Source of the DNA: Priapulus caudatus
Lineage: Eukaryota > Priapulida > Priapulimorpha > Priapulimorphida > Priapulidae
Direction: 5' to 3'
DNA: 45,795 nt
NCBI RefSeq assembly: GCF_000485595.1
Contig: NW_014577129.1
Location: 60,512 to 106,306 of the forward strand
The notes under the pieces were generated by a model, which was given only the letters and a program-made list of their open reading frames with translations, made no database searches and was not told the origin of the DNA. Each line of letters starts with the position of its first letter. Position 1 is the stretch's first letter. Below, piece after piece: positions 21,752-30,034 of this stretch. A program made the position numbers and the translations under genes.

Positions 21752-21992
21752 AGTTCTCGATGACGCTCGAGTCGGACGCGGCGCCACGGCAACCGGCATC
21801 GTCGTCGACGACGATGGTGCCAAAGCCGCAGCTGCCGATCATATCGCAGTCGGCGCCGGCGTCGGCCACGTCGTCCCCGAAGAGGGAGCCACGTAAGGAG
21901 GTGGCAGGGGGCGCTGGCAGCAGGCGGCGGTCGAGCTCGGCGACGCCCATCACGATCCGCACGCTGCCGACGACGATCGTCTACGACATGAA
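21752..21992 (+). CDS. DENND5: DENND5 exon F, Ser/Ala/Pro-rich RUN1 insert ending in the conserved helix
   Basis: It starts EFSMTLESDAAPRQPASSST and ends SSSATPITIRTLPTTIVYDM, joining in phase 2 to exon G to give [12 protein letters not shown], which aligns with the family's QDM-R-x-IQ segment. The middle is low-complexity and probably disordered. Together with exon E it makes this loop clearly longer than I recall for vertebrate DENND5. Donor choice: GTATGG at 21993 keeps the frame. A better-looking internal GTAAGG at 21893 would leave phase 1 and break the junction with G, so it is a decoy unless another exon follows it. Confidence 0.9.
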
Positions 21993-22022
21993 GTATGGCC
22001 GCCGCGTGTGACCCTTGATCTT

Positions 22023-22862
22023 GTGCTGCAGAACTAGTGTTAATGATCTCCTGCTTTAAACCCTGTGATCCAGACCTCGTGCTGCAGACCTAGTGTTAAT
22101 GATCTCCTGCTTTAAACCCTGTGATCCAGACCTCGTGCTGCAGACCTAGTGTTAATGATCTCCTGCTTTAAACCTAGTGACGCGAAACCAATCCGTGCTA
22201 CAGACCTAGTGTTAAATGCATCCCTGCCCTTCGAAACTCTGTGATCGCAGAACCCATTGTGCTGGCAAGACCTAGTGTTCCATCCGGATCCTCCTGCCTT
22301 TAAACCTGTGATCCAACTTCTGCTGCAGACCTACGTGTTAATGATCTCCGCCTTGCTTTAAACCCTGTGATCCACGAACCTCGTGCTACCAGGAGACCTA
22401 ATTGTTAATCGATCCCCTTTCACTGCTTTAAACCACTGTGATCCAGAACCTTGTGCTGGCAAGACCTAACGGTGATTCATGATCTGCTCTGCTTTAAACC
22501 CTGTTGATCCAGACCTTCGTGCTACAAGACGCTAGTGTTAATGGATCTTTCGCTGCTTTAAACCCTGTGATCCGATATATTGTGCTACACGCTAGTGCTT
22601 AGATGATCTCCCTGCTCACAACTCTGTCAGATCCAGACCATTGTGTCCATCAGACCTAGTTGTTTAACTGATCTCCGGCCTGGCTTTAAACCGGCTGTGA
22701 TCCAGACCTCGTCGCTAGCAAGAACCTAGTGTGTAACGGATCTCCTGCTTAACCCTGTCGATCCAGAACCTCTGTGGCTACAGACGCTACGTGTTAAGGA
22801 TGTCTGATCGCGTTACTGACCCGCTGTGATTCAAGACCCTTGTGGTCTGGCAAGAGCAGGCC
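22023..22862. repeat. 56-bp minisatellite just after exon F
   Basis: Units of GTGCTGCAGACCTAGTGTTA, ATGATCTCCTGCTTTAAACC and CTGTGATCCAGACCTC start at 22023, 22079 and 22135 and are clean there. The following ~12 units are full of single-base insertions. The array begins 30 bases after the exon F donor. Confidence 0.92.
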
Positions 22863-23283
22863 TGTGTTAATGAGCTTGGGTTAATTTAACTTGTAGTTAC
22901 AATATAGCGTCGGTGTTAATCGCAGCTCGTCCGTTGAAAATTACTCTGTGTTAATCTGAGCTCGGTGTACTAATTAGCTTATGATTAATGGAGGACTTGT
23001 GTTATTGATCTTGTTTCGGGCAGTCCCTTGTGGATCGGGCTAATGAAGTTGTTTATGCTCGGCGAGCTAATCTCTCGCCAGCAGCTGTTATGCTGCACCG
23101 ACTCTTTTTACCAGACTCACGTACCGGTTTATTCGACATGGTGGCGATATTTAGAATTAGATTTGTTGAATGAAATGTGTACACATGTCCCAATGTCGCA
23201 CTTGCAGTTTAAAATCTTGCCTCCTGCGCAGATCCGCATCAGCTGAGTACTTGTAAGCTTGGGCGAAACATTTTATCTTGCAA

Positions 23284-23605
23284 AGCTTCTAAACGGAGAT
23301 AAACAGGGAAGTTAAACCAAATAATATCGTAGCAAGGCTTCCGAACGGAGATAAACAGGGAAGTTAAACCAAAACATTTTATCATCGTTGCAAGGCTTCC
23401 GAACGGAAATAAACAGGGAAGTTAAACCAAATATTTTGTAGCAAGGTCCTCGCAAAAAACGGAGATACGAGCAGGAAGTTAACACCAAAGACACTTTTAT
23501 TGTAGCAAGGCCTCCAAACGGAGATAGACAGGGAAGTTAAACCAAACATTTTATCGTTGCAAGGCTTCCGAACGGAAATAAACAGGGAAGTTAACCCTAA
23601 CAACA
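23284..23605. repeat. ~55-bp minisatellite in intron F-G
   Basis: Six or so units share AACGGAGATAAACAGGGAAG and TTAAACCAAA, with ATTTTATCGTTGCAAGG between. Periods are 52-59 bp. A single further unit lies at about 23728-23756. Confidence 0.9.
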
Positions 23606-24317
23606 ACTACCAATCGTGTGATTGTTTGTAAGATGCATGCATGTACGTTGATGCGTTGAGCACAAACCTTCGACACATCGATGGTTCGACTTTCTCTAAC
23701 GTGCGCGCGCAAGTACGAGTAGGCTTCCAAACAGAGATAAACGGGGAAGTTAACCCTAACAACGACAAATCGTATGATCGTTTGTAAGCTCCAGGCATGT
23801 ACGTTGAGGCGTTGATCTACAAACCTTCGAACCTTCTCAAACGCGCGCGTGCGTTTGTGTCGTCGTTGCAGGAACATACAGGCGATGAGGGACATTCTCC
23901 TTTATATAACTATACATATATAACTGTGATTGTTCATACGCTGCAGGCATGTACGTTGAGGTGTTGACGCATTGATGGTTCCACCTTCTCTAATGCTCGC
24001 ATGTTTGTGGTCGTCGTTGCAGGAACATACAGGCAATGAGGGACATTCACCTTTATATAACTATACATATATAACTGTGATTGTTCATAACGCTGCAGGC
24101 ATGTACGTTGAGGCGTTGACACATTGATGGTTCCACCTTCTCTAATGCTCGCATATTTGTGTCGTCGTTGCAGGAACACACAGGCAATGAGGGACATTCA
24201 CCTTTATATAACTATACATATATAACTGTGATTGTTAATACGCTGCAGGCATGTACGTTGAGGTGTTGACGCATCGATGGTTCACTAACACTCGCATGTT
24301 TGTGGTCGTCATTGCAG
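23606..24317 (+). repeat. 151-bp tandem repeat containing copies of the exon G acceptor and exon start
   Basis: Three units each end with CGTCGTTGCAG followed by about 26 bases nearly identical to the start of exon G (GAACATACAGG, GATGAGGGACATTC). The exon-like starts are at 23872, 24023 and 24174, spaced 151 and 151 bp, with the true exon at 24318 (144 bp on). Each unit also carries GCATGTACGTTGAGG and TATAACTATACATATATAAC. The copies have no donor and run into stop codons, so they are decoy 3' splice sites rather than exons. Confidence 0.9.
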
Positions 24318-24446
24318 GAACATACAGGGGATGAGAGACATTCGCACAGACATCGGGTATGCGCGCGCGTGGGTACGACTCGCCCTGGAGCGCAAGCTAC
24401 TCTCCAACCACCTTAAAGAGCTGCTGTCTGACAGCGATCTGACTAG
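24318..24446 (+). CDS. DENND5: DENND5 exon G, RUN1
   Basis: It reads [20 protein letters not shown], then [20 protein letters not shown] and LT, between acceptor CATTGCAG and donor GTGAGG, phase 2 in and out. [14 protein letters not shown] is one of the best conserved stretches of DENND5. The first 26 bases and the acceptor are repeated three times upstream. Confidence 0.96.
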
Positions 24447-24988
24447 GTGAGGGTGAGAATGGGTTCTGTGCTGGCAGAGAGGGGAGCTGCTTGTAAAGGG
24501 AGCTAGTTCAAATGCTGCAAAATGGTTGTCGCGCGTCGGGATATATAATTATTATGTTTATTATTATATTAGTAATTATAGTAATATAATATATATTTTT
24601 TGGCCTGATGTTTTTTTTTATGAATTTTCTTGTATTATTTAACAAACTTCCTATGTTCTATGAATTTTGGGACTAAACAGCGTATACCTCTATGCAATGA
24701 TGAGGACTAATGTTGATCAACTAATAGGCCAGTGTCATGGTAGTACGATAGATGTCCCAGTGAGGCAGAATTCATATATTAGACGTGACATGGCGTCTAT
24801 GTCACACTAGATGTGGTGAATGGTGCTTGACCAGGTCAGGGGAAAGCAGGTCGTGCCATTGGACACTTTTGTCTTATGCCCTTTGCCCTTGAGTTGTCAT
24901 TGTGCTTTCTGCTAAGCGGGGTGATTTATGCAGGAAATGTTGTCATTGCTCGTGCTGTAATTTTCTCATACTGTCACTGCTTTCACAG
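24447..24988 (+). other. Intron G-H, no recognised content
   Basis: AT-rich, with ATATAATTATTATG-like runs near 24540-24600. Nothing further can be supported. Confidence 0.6.
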
Positions 24989-25110
24989 GAGCCTGTACAA
25001 GAGGTACGCGTTTCTGCGCTGTCCGGACGAGAAGGAGCAGTTCCTCTACCACCTCCTCTCGCTCAACGCAGTCGACTTCACCTGCTTCACAAACGGCTTC
25101 CCGAACGCGC
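24989..25110 (+). CDS. DENND5: DENND5 exon H, end of RUN1 into PLAT
   Basis: (R)[18 protein letters not shown], then [19 protein letters not shown] and PNA, between TTTCACAG and GTGAGT, phase 2 in and 1 out. [10 protein letters not shown] and [11 protein letters not shown] are near-invariant in DENND5 and close the first RUN domain, leading into PLAT. Confidence 0.97.
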
Positions 25111-25234
25111 GTGAGTGTCCTTCCCGCGTAGATCTCCACGTCAACTCCACGCGCAGCCGTCTGTCATGCATGTTGCCTACTAATATTAACTACCGATAAT
25201 ACTAGCTATATGGGGGTCTGTGCGTGACCATGCC

Positions 25235-25735
25235 AAGCATTTCCTGTGGCGAATTAACGTTTAGTCTAGTATTATTTCTCAGTTATTTCTCTAGTATCAA
25301 TGACTATTCCTAGTAAAGCATGAAAAGGTCTGGTTGGGATTTACTGTTTCCCACTGAGTCTAAACCTAAAACCTAAATAACTTTGCACAATAAACAACGA
25401 ATGTTCCATGAAGTCCAGGATAAATTGAGGCCATCACATGACGTTCGATATATCGACGTCATTTAGCGTCGTCCATATTTAACTTTTACATTGACATAGC
25501 ATTTCTGGTGGCGAATTAACCCTGTTATTTCTTTAACCTTTTCTCGTAAAGCTATTAGTTGATTTAGAAATATCTGGTTGTGATTTACTGCTTCCGAGGG
25601 TCTAAACCTTTTCATTACTAGCTCATTTAAAATAACTTGCACAAAACAAAGTATATTACTAGAGGTCGTTACATGACGTTCTACATAGATGTTGTTTCGC
25701 GTCATCCATATTTAATATTGCAATGACATGTTGCG
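25235..25735. repeat. Tandem duplication of a ~260-bp intron segment
   Basis: TGGCGAATTAAC, GTAAAGC, TCTGGTTG, GATTTACTG, CACATGACGTTC and CCATATTTAA occur in the same order in 25240-25495 and 25503-25725, with moderate divergence. The duplication ends just before the duplicated acceptor of exon I. Confidence 0.75.
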
Positions 25736-25740
25736 ATCAC

Positions 25741-25833
25741 GTCGTCGTGTTTTTTGTTTTTGCCATCCAGTGGTCACGTACAGGGTCGTGATATTTAACA
25801 TTGCAATGACGTGTTTTTTTTTTTGCTGACCAG
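25741..25833 (+). repeat. Duplicated acceptor and exon start ahead of exon I
   Basis: CCATCCAG at 25763-25770 followed by TGGTCACGTACAGGGTCGTG and ATATTT copies the true acceptor (GACCAG) and the first 26 bases of exon I, with three mismatches, 63 bp upstream. The decoy even encodes LVTYRVVIF against LSTYRVVIF in the true exon and keeps the frame. Reading on meets a TGA at about 25828, so use of this site would truncate the protein. Confidence 0.88.
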
Positions 25834-25976
25834 TGTCCACCTACAGGGTCGTGATATTTGCCGGGCGGAAGTTCAATGCGACGACGACGGCTAACCCGTA
25901 CGTGTGCATGGGCGGCACGATCGGCCACACGGGGCCGATAAACATGCCGAAGGGCTGCGTAGAACATGTGTTTCAG
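25834..25976 (+). CDS. DENND5: DENND5 exon I, PLAT domain
   Basis: It reads (L)STYRVVIFAGRKFNATTTA, NPYVCMGGTIGHTGPINMP and KGCVEHVFQ, phase 1 in and 0 out, donor GTGAGC. This is the first half of the PLAT/LH2 beta-sandwich (compare the family's TANPWICISGELGET). The start at TGTCCACC is chosen over the inner AG at TACAG because it gives the right phase and the conserved Y-x-V/I-L/V-I strand. Confidence 0.94.
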
Positions 25977-26450
25977 GTGAGCCCAGGTGTTACAGCTCGT
26001 TATGCCGAGTTACAGCGTTACTATTATGTTACACCGTGTCACACTGTCCTTATTTGTGTCACACCGTCCCTATAGCTGTTGTTTACTATTTAACACTGTG
26101 TCACACTGTTTCTACTATTTTTCTCTGTGTTACACAATACCTGCTGTGTTACACAATCTCACACTCTGCCTACTGTGTTAACATGTGTTACACTGTGTTG
26201 ATATAATGTCACACTGTGTCCCAGCATGTCACACAACATTACACACTGTTGCACTGTCTTACACCATGCAGCGCCACATTGTTATGTTGGTTATGCTGGT
26301 GGTCTAGTCTTCAGTTCTCTTCTTCTAGTTCCCCACTGCCCCTTTCTATATCATGGTTAGGGCCATGATATCTTTAGGTAAAATCTGTGGGGCACCATAG
26401 TAACGCGTAGTTATAGCGGAAGAGTAAATGCACTTTTTTCTGTTTTTTAG
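25977..26450 (+). other. Intron I-J with a TGTTACAC-rich tract
   Basis: From about 25990 to 26270 the sequence is a loose repetition of GTGTTACAC, CACTGTGTCACAC and similar. The open frames across it are compositional. Confidence 0.7.
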
Positions 26451-26569
26451 CACAAAAACCTGGGACTGCTGTCGACGTTACGACTTGGTCACGACAACTC
26501 CGGAATGTCACCCAAGTGGATGGTCGACAATGTGGTAGTGAGAAACGAAGTCACTGGCAAGATATACAA
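26451..26569 (+). CDS. DENND5: DENND5 exon J, PLAT domain
   Basis: It reads HKNLGLLSTLRLGHDNSGMS, then PKWMVDNVVVRNEVTGKIY, between TGTTTTTTAG and GTGCGT, phase 0 in and 2 out. LGHDNSG and the KW-x-V-x-x-V-x-VRN-E-x-TG pattern are the PLAT signature of DENND5 and its relatives. It is fully open and undamaged. Confidence 0.97.
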
Positions 26570-27147
26570 GTGCGTGCTGCTACCAACACTAGTCATTAAT
26601 ACTCGTTACTATTATTACTACTCGTTATTATTACTATTACTCGTATTATTACTAGTCGTTAGTATAACTAGCATAGCCGCTATTGTTCACAGGTAATGAG
26701 GCTACTGCCACTTGTAGTAGTATTGTATTGTTGTAGTTGTAGTACATACTTGTACTGCAACTTGTACTAGTATTGCAGTTGTTACTGCTGCTACAGATGC
26801 TGTTGCTACGGACGACATTAGTTAAACCTGTGTTAACGATCACTTCAATAGAATGGAATCCTGTCTGTAAAGGCCAGTTCTTTAGTCTACCTTGAGTAGC
26901 AGTTATACTGTGAAACCACCTCGGTAGAATGGTCACCTGTCTATAAAGGACACTTTTTGGAACTTCCCTTGGATGACTGTTATATAAAGGTTGGATTGCA
27001 TTTAGTATCCCTGCCCGACGACGTTATTGTTTTTGTTGTTGTCGTCATTTAAATACAGCCGGTTTAAGTGAAGAAAGTGCTTCTTGGTAGTACAGTGTGT
27101 GTATCATTGCACTTACGCTTGGCGCGTGTGTGCGTGTGTGTGTGCAG
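26570..27147 (+). other. Intron J-K with TA/TAC-rich tract
   Basis: (TATTAC)-like runs at 26600-26790, then unique sequence. A GTGTGTGCGTGTGTGTG stretch forms the weak polypyrimidine region directly before the exon K acceptor. Confidence 0.65.
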
Positions 27148-27245
27148 GTTTCCGTGTGGTCGCTGGCTGGGGAGAGGGGTGGACGATGGGAGCACAGAGA
27201 GACTCCTCGTGGGAGAGGTCCTGCCAGCAAACACTGACATCGAAG
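27148..27245 (+). CDS. DENND5: DENND5 exon K, end of PLAT
   Basis: It reads (K)[18 protein letters not shown], then [14 protein letters not shown], between GTGTGCAG and GTAAGG, phase 2 in and 1 out. FPCGRWLG and the D-DGS-x-ER-x-LVGE pattern are the conserved end of the DENND5 PLAT domain. Confidence 0.97.
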
Positions 27246-27561
27246 GTAAGGCAATATATCAGCTGCAACTTAGGTTAGGCTATACGAGGACGAGAGAAAC
27301 AATTTTATATTTTTTTTATTTAACAAAAATTATTTTAAAAAAAATTTCTTTTGCAAGAAGATAAGGAATTTTAGATTTTCCATCTTGGACTTTTTATCAT
27401 TTTTTTCTAACTATCTTTTTTTAAATGTTTGTGATCTCAGAATTCGTTTTTAGACAAGTTATCCTTTGTTGTTGCCGGTAGCTTTGGCGTCACTGCACGA
27501 CACCCAACATAGACCCACATGGCAGCTGAGAGTGAAAACTATATTATTCTTGTTTCTACAG

Positions 27562-27636
27562 ACTTGGTGTGTTCGTGTAGGAGCCCCCCATCACGCTCCC
27601 AGTCACCCGCTTCCCCACGCAAGACTGCCGAACCCA
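27562..27636 (+). CDS. DENND5: DENND5 exon L, linker between PLAT and RUN2
   Basis: It reads (D)LVCSCRSPPSRSQSPASP then RKTAEP, between TTTCTACAG and GTAAGT, phase 1 in and out. The Ser/Pro/Arg-rich linker matches in kind, not in detail, the CRTPP-x-x-QSPS linker of vertebrate DENND5. It is probably disordered and phosphorylatable, which is inference. Confidence 0.9.
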
Positions 27637-27763
27637 GTAAGTGTAACAGCTCTCTCTCTCTATAATATATGATGATGTAATATGTTCACGTGTGCATACT
27701 CGTTGTCATAGGTACACATGTGCATGCTGTCATGATGTCATAGGTACGTGAGTGCATACTCGT

Positions 27764-27951
27764 CAGGGGCGTGTACAGGGGTGGGGTCCAGGGGGTCCGG
27801 ACCCCCCCTCCTGCTCGTGCAGAAAACGCATCTGAGGGGGTCTAATTTCAAACTTTTGGGGGGGAGGGCCCCCCAGACCCCCCTTCGCGTGCTCGCAAGT
27901 TTGGGTTACGGTTAGACCCCACCTCTGCTACAAATCCTGTACACGCCCCTG
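27764..27951. mobile_element. 188-bp element with perfect 16-bp inverted ends
   Basis: The ends are CAGGGGCGTGTACAGG and its exact reverse complement. CTCGT lies directly outside both ends, a 5-bp direct repeat. The interior is G- then C-rich (GGGGTCCAGGGGGTCCGGAC). There is no ORF. CAGGGGC ends are hAT-like, but the duplication is 5 rather than 8 bp. Confidence 0.82.
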
Positions 27952-28050
27952 CTCGTATGATGTCATAGGTAAATTCATGCAGCTTTTGATAGCTGTCGAG
28001 AAGTGCCTACAACTTTTAATGAGTTGTTGATGTTTGATGTTATGGAGAGA

Positions 28051-28190
28051 AGTGTGCCAGTTCTAATGACATCACAGGTTAATGAAGTGTGCCAGTTCTA
28101 ATGACATCACAGGTTAATGAAGTGTGCCAGTTCTAATGACATCACAGGTTAATGAAGTGTGCCAGTTCTAATGACATCACAGGTTAATGC
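28051..28190. repeat. 35-bp minisatellite, four near-perfect units
   Basis: Units beginning AGTGTGCCAGTTCTAATGAC start at 28051, 28086, 28121 and 28156 with almost no divergence, which implies recent expansion. Confidence 0.95.
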
Positions 28191-28417
28191 TTCTCGTGAC
28201 GTTGTAGAGAGGTGTGAACTGTTTCTAATTACATGATCATATGCATGTGCAGCATTTGATTTCATCGTGTAGAAAGAGATGAGTGCTACTTGTGATGCTG
28301 GTGCACGTAAACATGAACAACTGCCAACTTTACAATATTGGGGTGTGGTTAGGACACTCATGTCTAATTGCCTTGCTTTTTTCATCTCAGGAGTTTTCTA
28401 TGCTTTTTCTTTGCCAG

Positions 28418-28500
28418 GGATCACGATCCCTGAAATACAGGAGATGCTGGGAGATGCAGTCAATAACATTGTCAAGTACTACTATAAACCAGAAAAGGAG
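28418..28500 (+). CDS. DENND5: DENND5 exon M, start of RUN2
   Basis: It reads (R)ITIPEIQEMLGDAVNNIV then KYYYKPEKE, between CTTTGCCAG and GTGAGT, phase 1 in and 0 out. IQE-x-x-GDAVNNIVK is the first helix of the second RUN domain. A second acceptor, CATCTCAG at 28383-28390, lies exactly 27 nt upstream. The intervening codons are open (VFYAFSLPG in frame), so an isoform with nine extra residues is possible on sequence grounds. Confidence 0.95.
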
Positions 28501-28836
28501 GTGAGTAGATATCATTGAATTAGGAATACATTATGTTTTCCGTGTGGTTTTAGTACTTATGTGCTCCGGCCCAACTGTTTACTCTGTGTTGCTCTGTGCA
28601 GTATATGTATGTATAGGTATATGTATATGCCCCATTCTATGACAGTATACTTTGTTAATCTGTGTGGTTTTAGCACACGTAGATTTATACCTGTGTGTGA
28701 CTATATACTCTGTTTTAGCTGCGTGATTTCATCGCACATGTATGTATATATATATATTATATATATATGCATATATGCTTGCCTATATACTTTATTGCTT
28801 CTCTGCGTGGTTACAGCATGGCACACTGACCCTGCT

Positions 28837-29344
28837 CAGGGGCGGATCCAGAGCTGGGGCTAGACAGTATTTTTAGAGATTTTAAGGGCACATCCCCCAA
28901 AAAGGGCCCACTATAAGCGCTGTAAGGCGCGAAGCACGTGGCGGGGGGTCTGGGGGGCCTCCCCCGATAAAATTTCAAAATTTCAAGGGTCCCTGGGCAT
29001 AAAAATGAGCACCATTTGAGCACACATTTAGTCAAGCAACAATAGCTAAAAACCATATGGAATTTTATTTCTGTTTCATTTTGCCTGCGCTTTGCATACC
29101 AGCAATTAATGCAGAATAATTCAAGCACTTCTTTTCTTTTTCAGATATCAAAGCTAGTTTTGTTACCATGTAAAATTTTAATACCTGTCAGTGAATCAGG
29201 AGAAAAAGAAAACAAATAACGAATATAGCCAAATTCCATCAAATTGTTTTCTGTATTTTTTGTATTTTTTGTAAATTTTGAAGGGCACTTTGAAATCTAG
29301 ACCGTATTTCCCAATACGGCAAATACGGTCTGAATCCGCCCCTG
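28837..29344. mobile_element. 508-bp non-autonomous element with CAGGGGCGGAT inverted ends
   Basis: The left end CAGGGGCGGATCCAG and the inverted right end CAGGGGCGGATTCAG differ at one base. CTGCT lies directly outside both ends, again a 5-bp direct repeat. The interior has a GGGGGTCTGGGGGGCCTCCC stretch and no transposase. Same general type as 27764-27951. Confidence 0.8.
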
Positions 29345-29412
29345 CTGCTGCACGTGTATGTATGTACATACACTCCTGCGTGCCTGTATATACTCTGTGT
29401 TTCTCTGCGTAC

Positions 29413-29641
29413 GTGATTTCATCACACATGTATGTGTACATACTCTGTGTTTCTCTGCGTGATTTCATCACACATGTATGTGTACATACTCTGTGTTTCT
29501 CTGCGTGATTTCATCACACATGTATGTGTACATACTCTGTGTTTCTCCACGTGAATTCATCACACATGTATGTGTACATACTCTGTGTTTCTCTACGTGA
29601 TTTCATCACACATGTATGTGTGTTTCTGTGTGTGCTTGCAG
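29413..29641. repeat. 46-bp minisatellite abutting the acceptor of exon N
   Basis: Units around GATTTCATCACACATGTATG start at 29415, 29461, 29507, 29553 and 29599. The last runs into TGTGCTTGCAG, the acceptor of exon N. A single more diverged unit at about 28722 shows the array is older than the element inserted at 28837. Confidence 0.92.
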
Positions 29642-29768
29642 CGCGGCACACTAACAGTGCTGCTGTGTGGGGAGCGAGGACTCGTACACTGCATGGAGCT
29701 GGTGTTCCTCTGCGGCTACCGCTCCGCACGCATTTTCCGCCAACACTTCTTCACCTGGGACTTCATAG
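29642..29768 (+). CDS. DENND5: DENND5 exon N, RUN2
   Basis: It reads RGTLTVLLCGERGLVHCMEL, then VFLCGYRSARIFRQHFFTW and DFI, between TGCTTGCAG and GTACTA, phase 0 in and 1 out. It aligns with the family's RGSLTLLLCGE-x-GLV and KN-x-FIWDF-L region. A damaged second copy of its 3' part follows the assembly gap at 32202. Confidence 0.97.
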
Positions 29769-29870
29769 GTACTATACTATTCCATACCTATACCTACCCC
29801 ATACACCTATACCACTACATACATGGGGCCCGTCCTGCACGCTGCGGCCGCTACAGTCATGAGTAAACTA

Positions 29871-30034
29871 CTAGTATGTTAAACTATTTCTCAGTGTCAT
29901 TCACCCTCGACTCTTTATCACAAAATTTCATTCACCCGCAACTAAATTTCCTTATGGTTTTGGTTTCGTTTCATTCACCCCAAAATAATTTCATTCACCC
30001 TTGGGCGAACCATTCACGAGTTTGAGTAGCACTG
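29871..30034. mobile_element. hAT-like element, inverted relative of 19828-19990
   Basis: It is the reverse complement of the element at 19828-19990 over nearly its whole length, with GTGTCATTCACCC and TTTCATTCACCC motifs, and ends in GAGTAGCACTG. The left terminus is eroded (CTAGTATGTTAAACT) and no clear target duplication remains. Confidence 0.82.

Noticed and set aside
23872-24199. Three alternative or mutually exclusive versions of exon G
   Set aside because: Only about 26 bases of the exon are present in each copy. No donor follows and stop codons come soon after.
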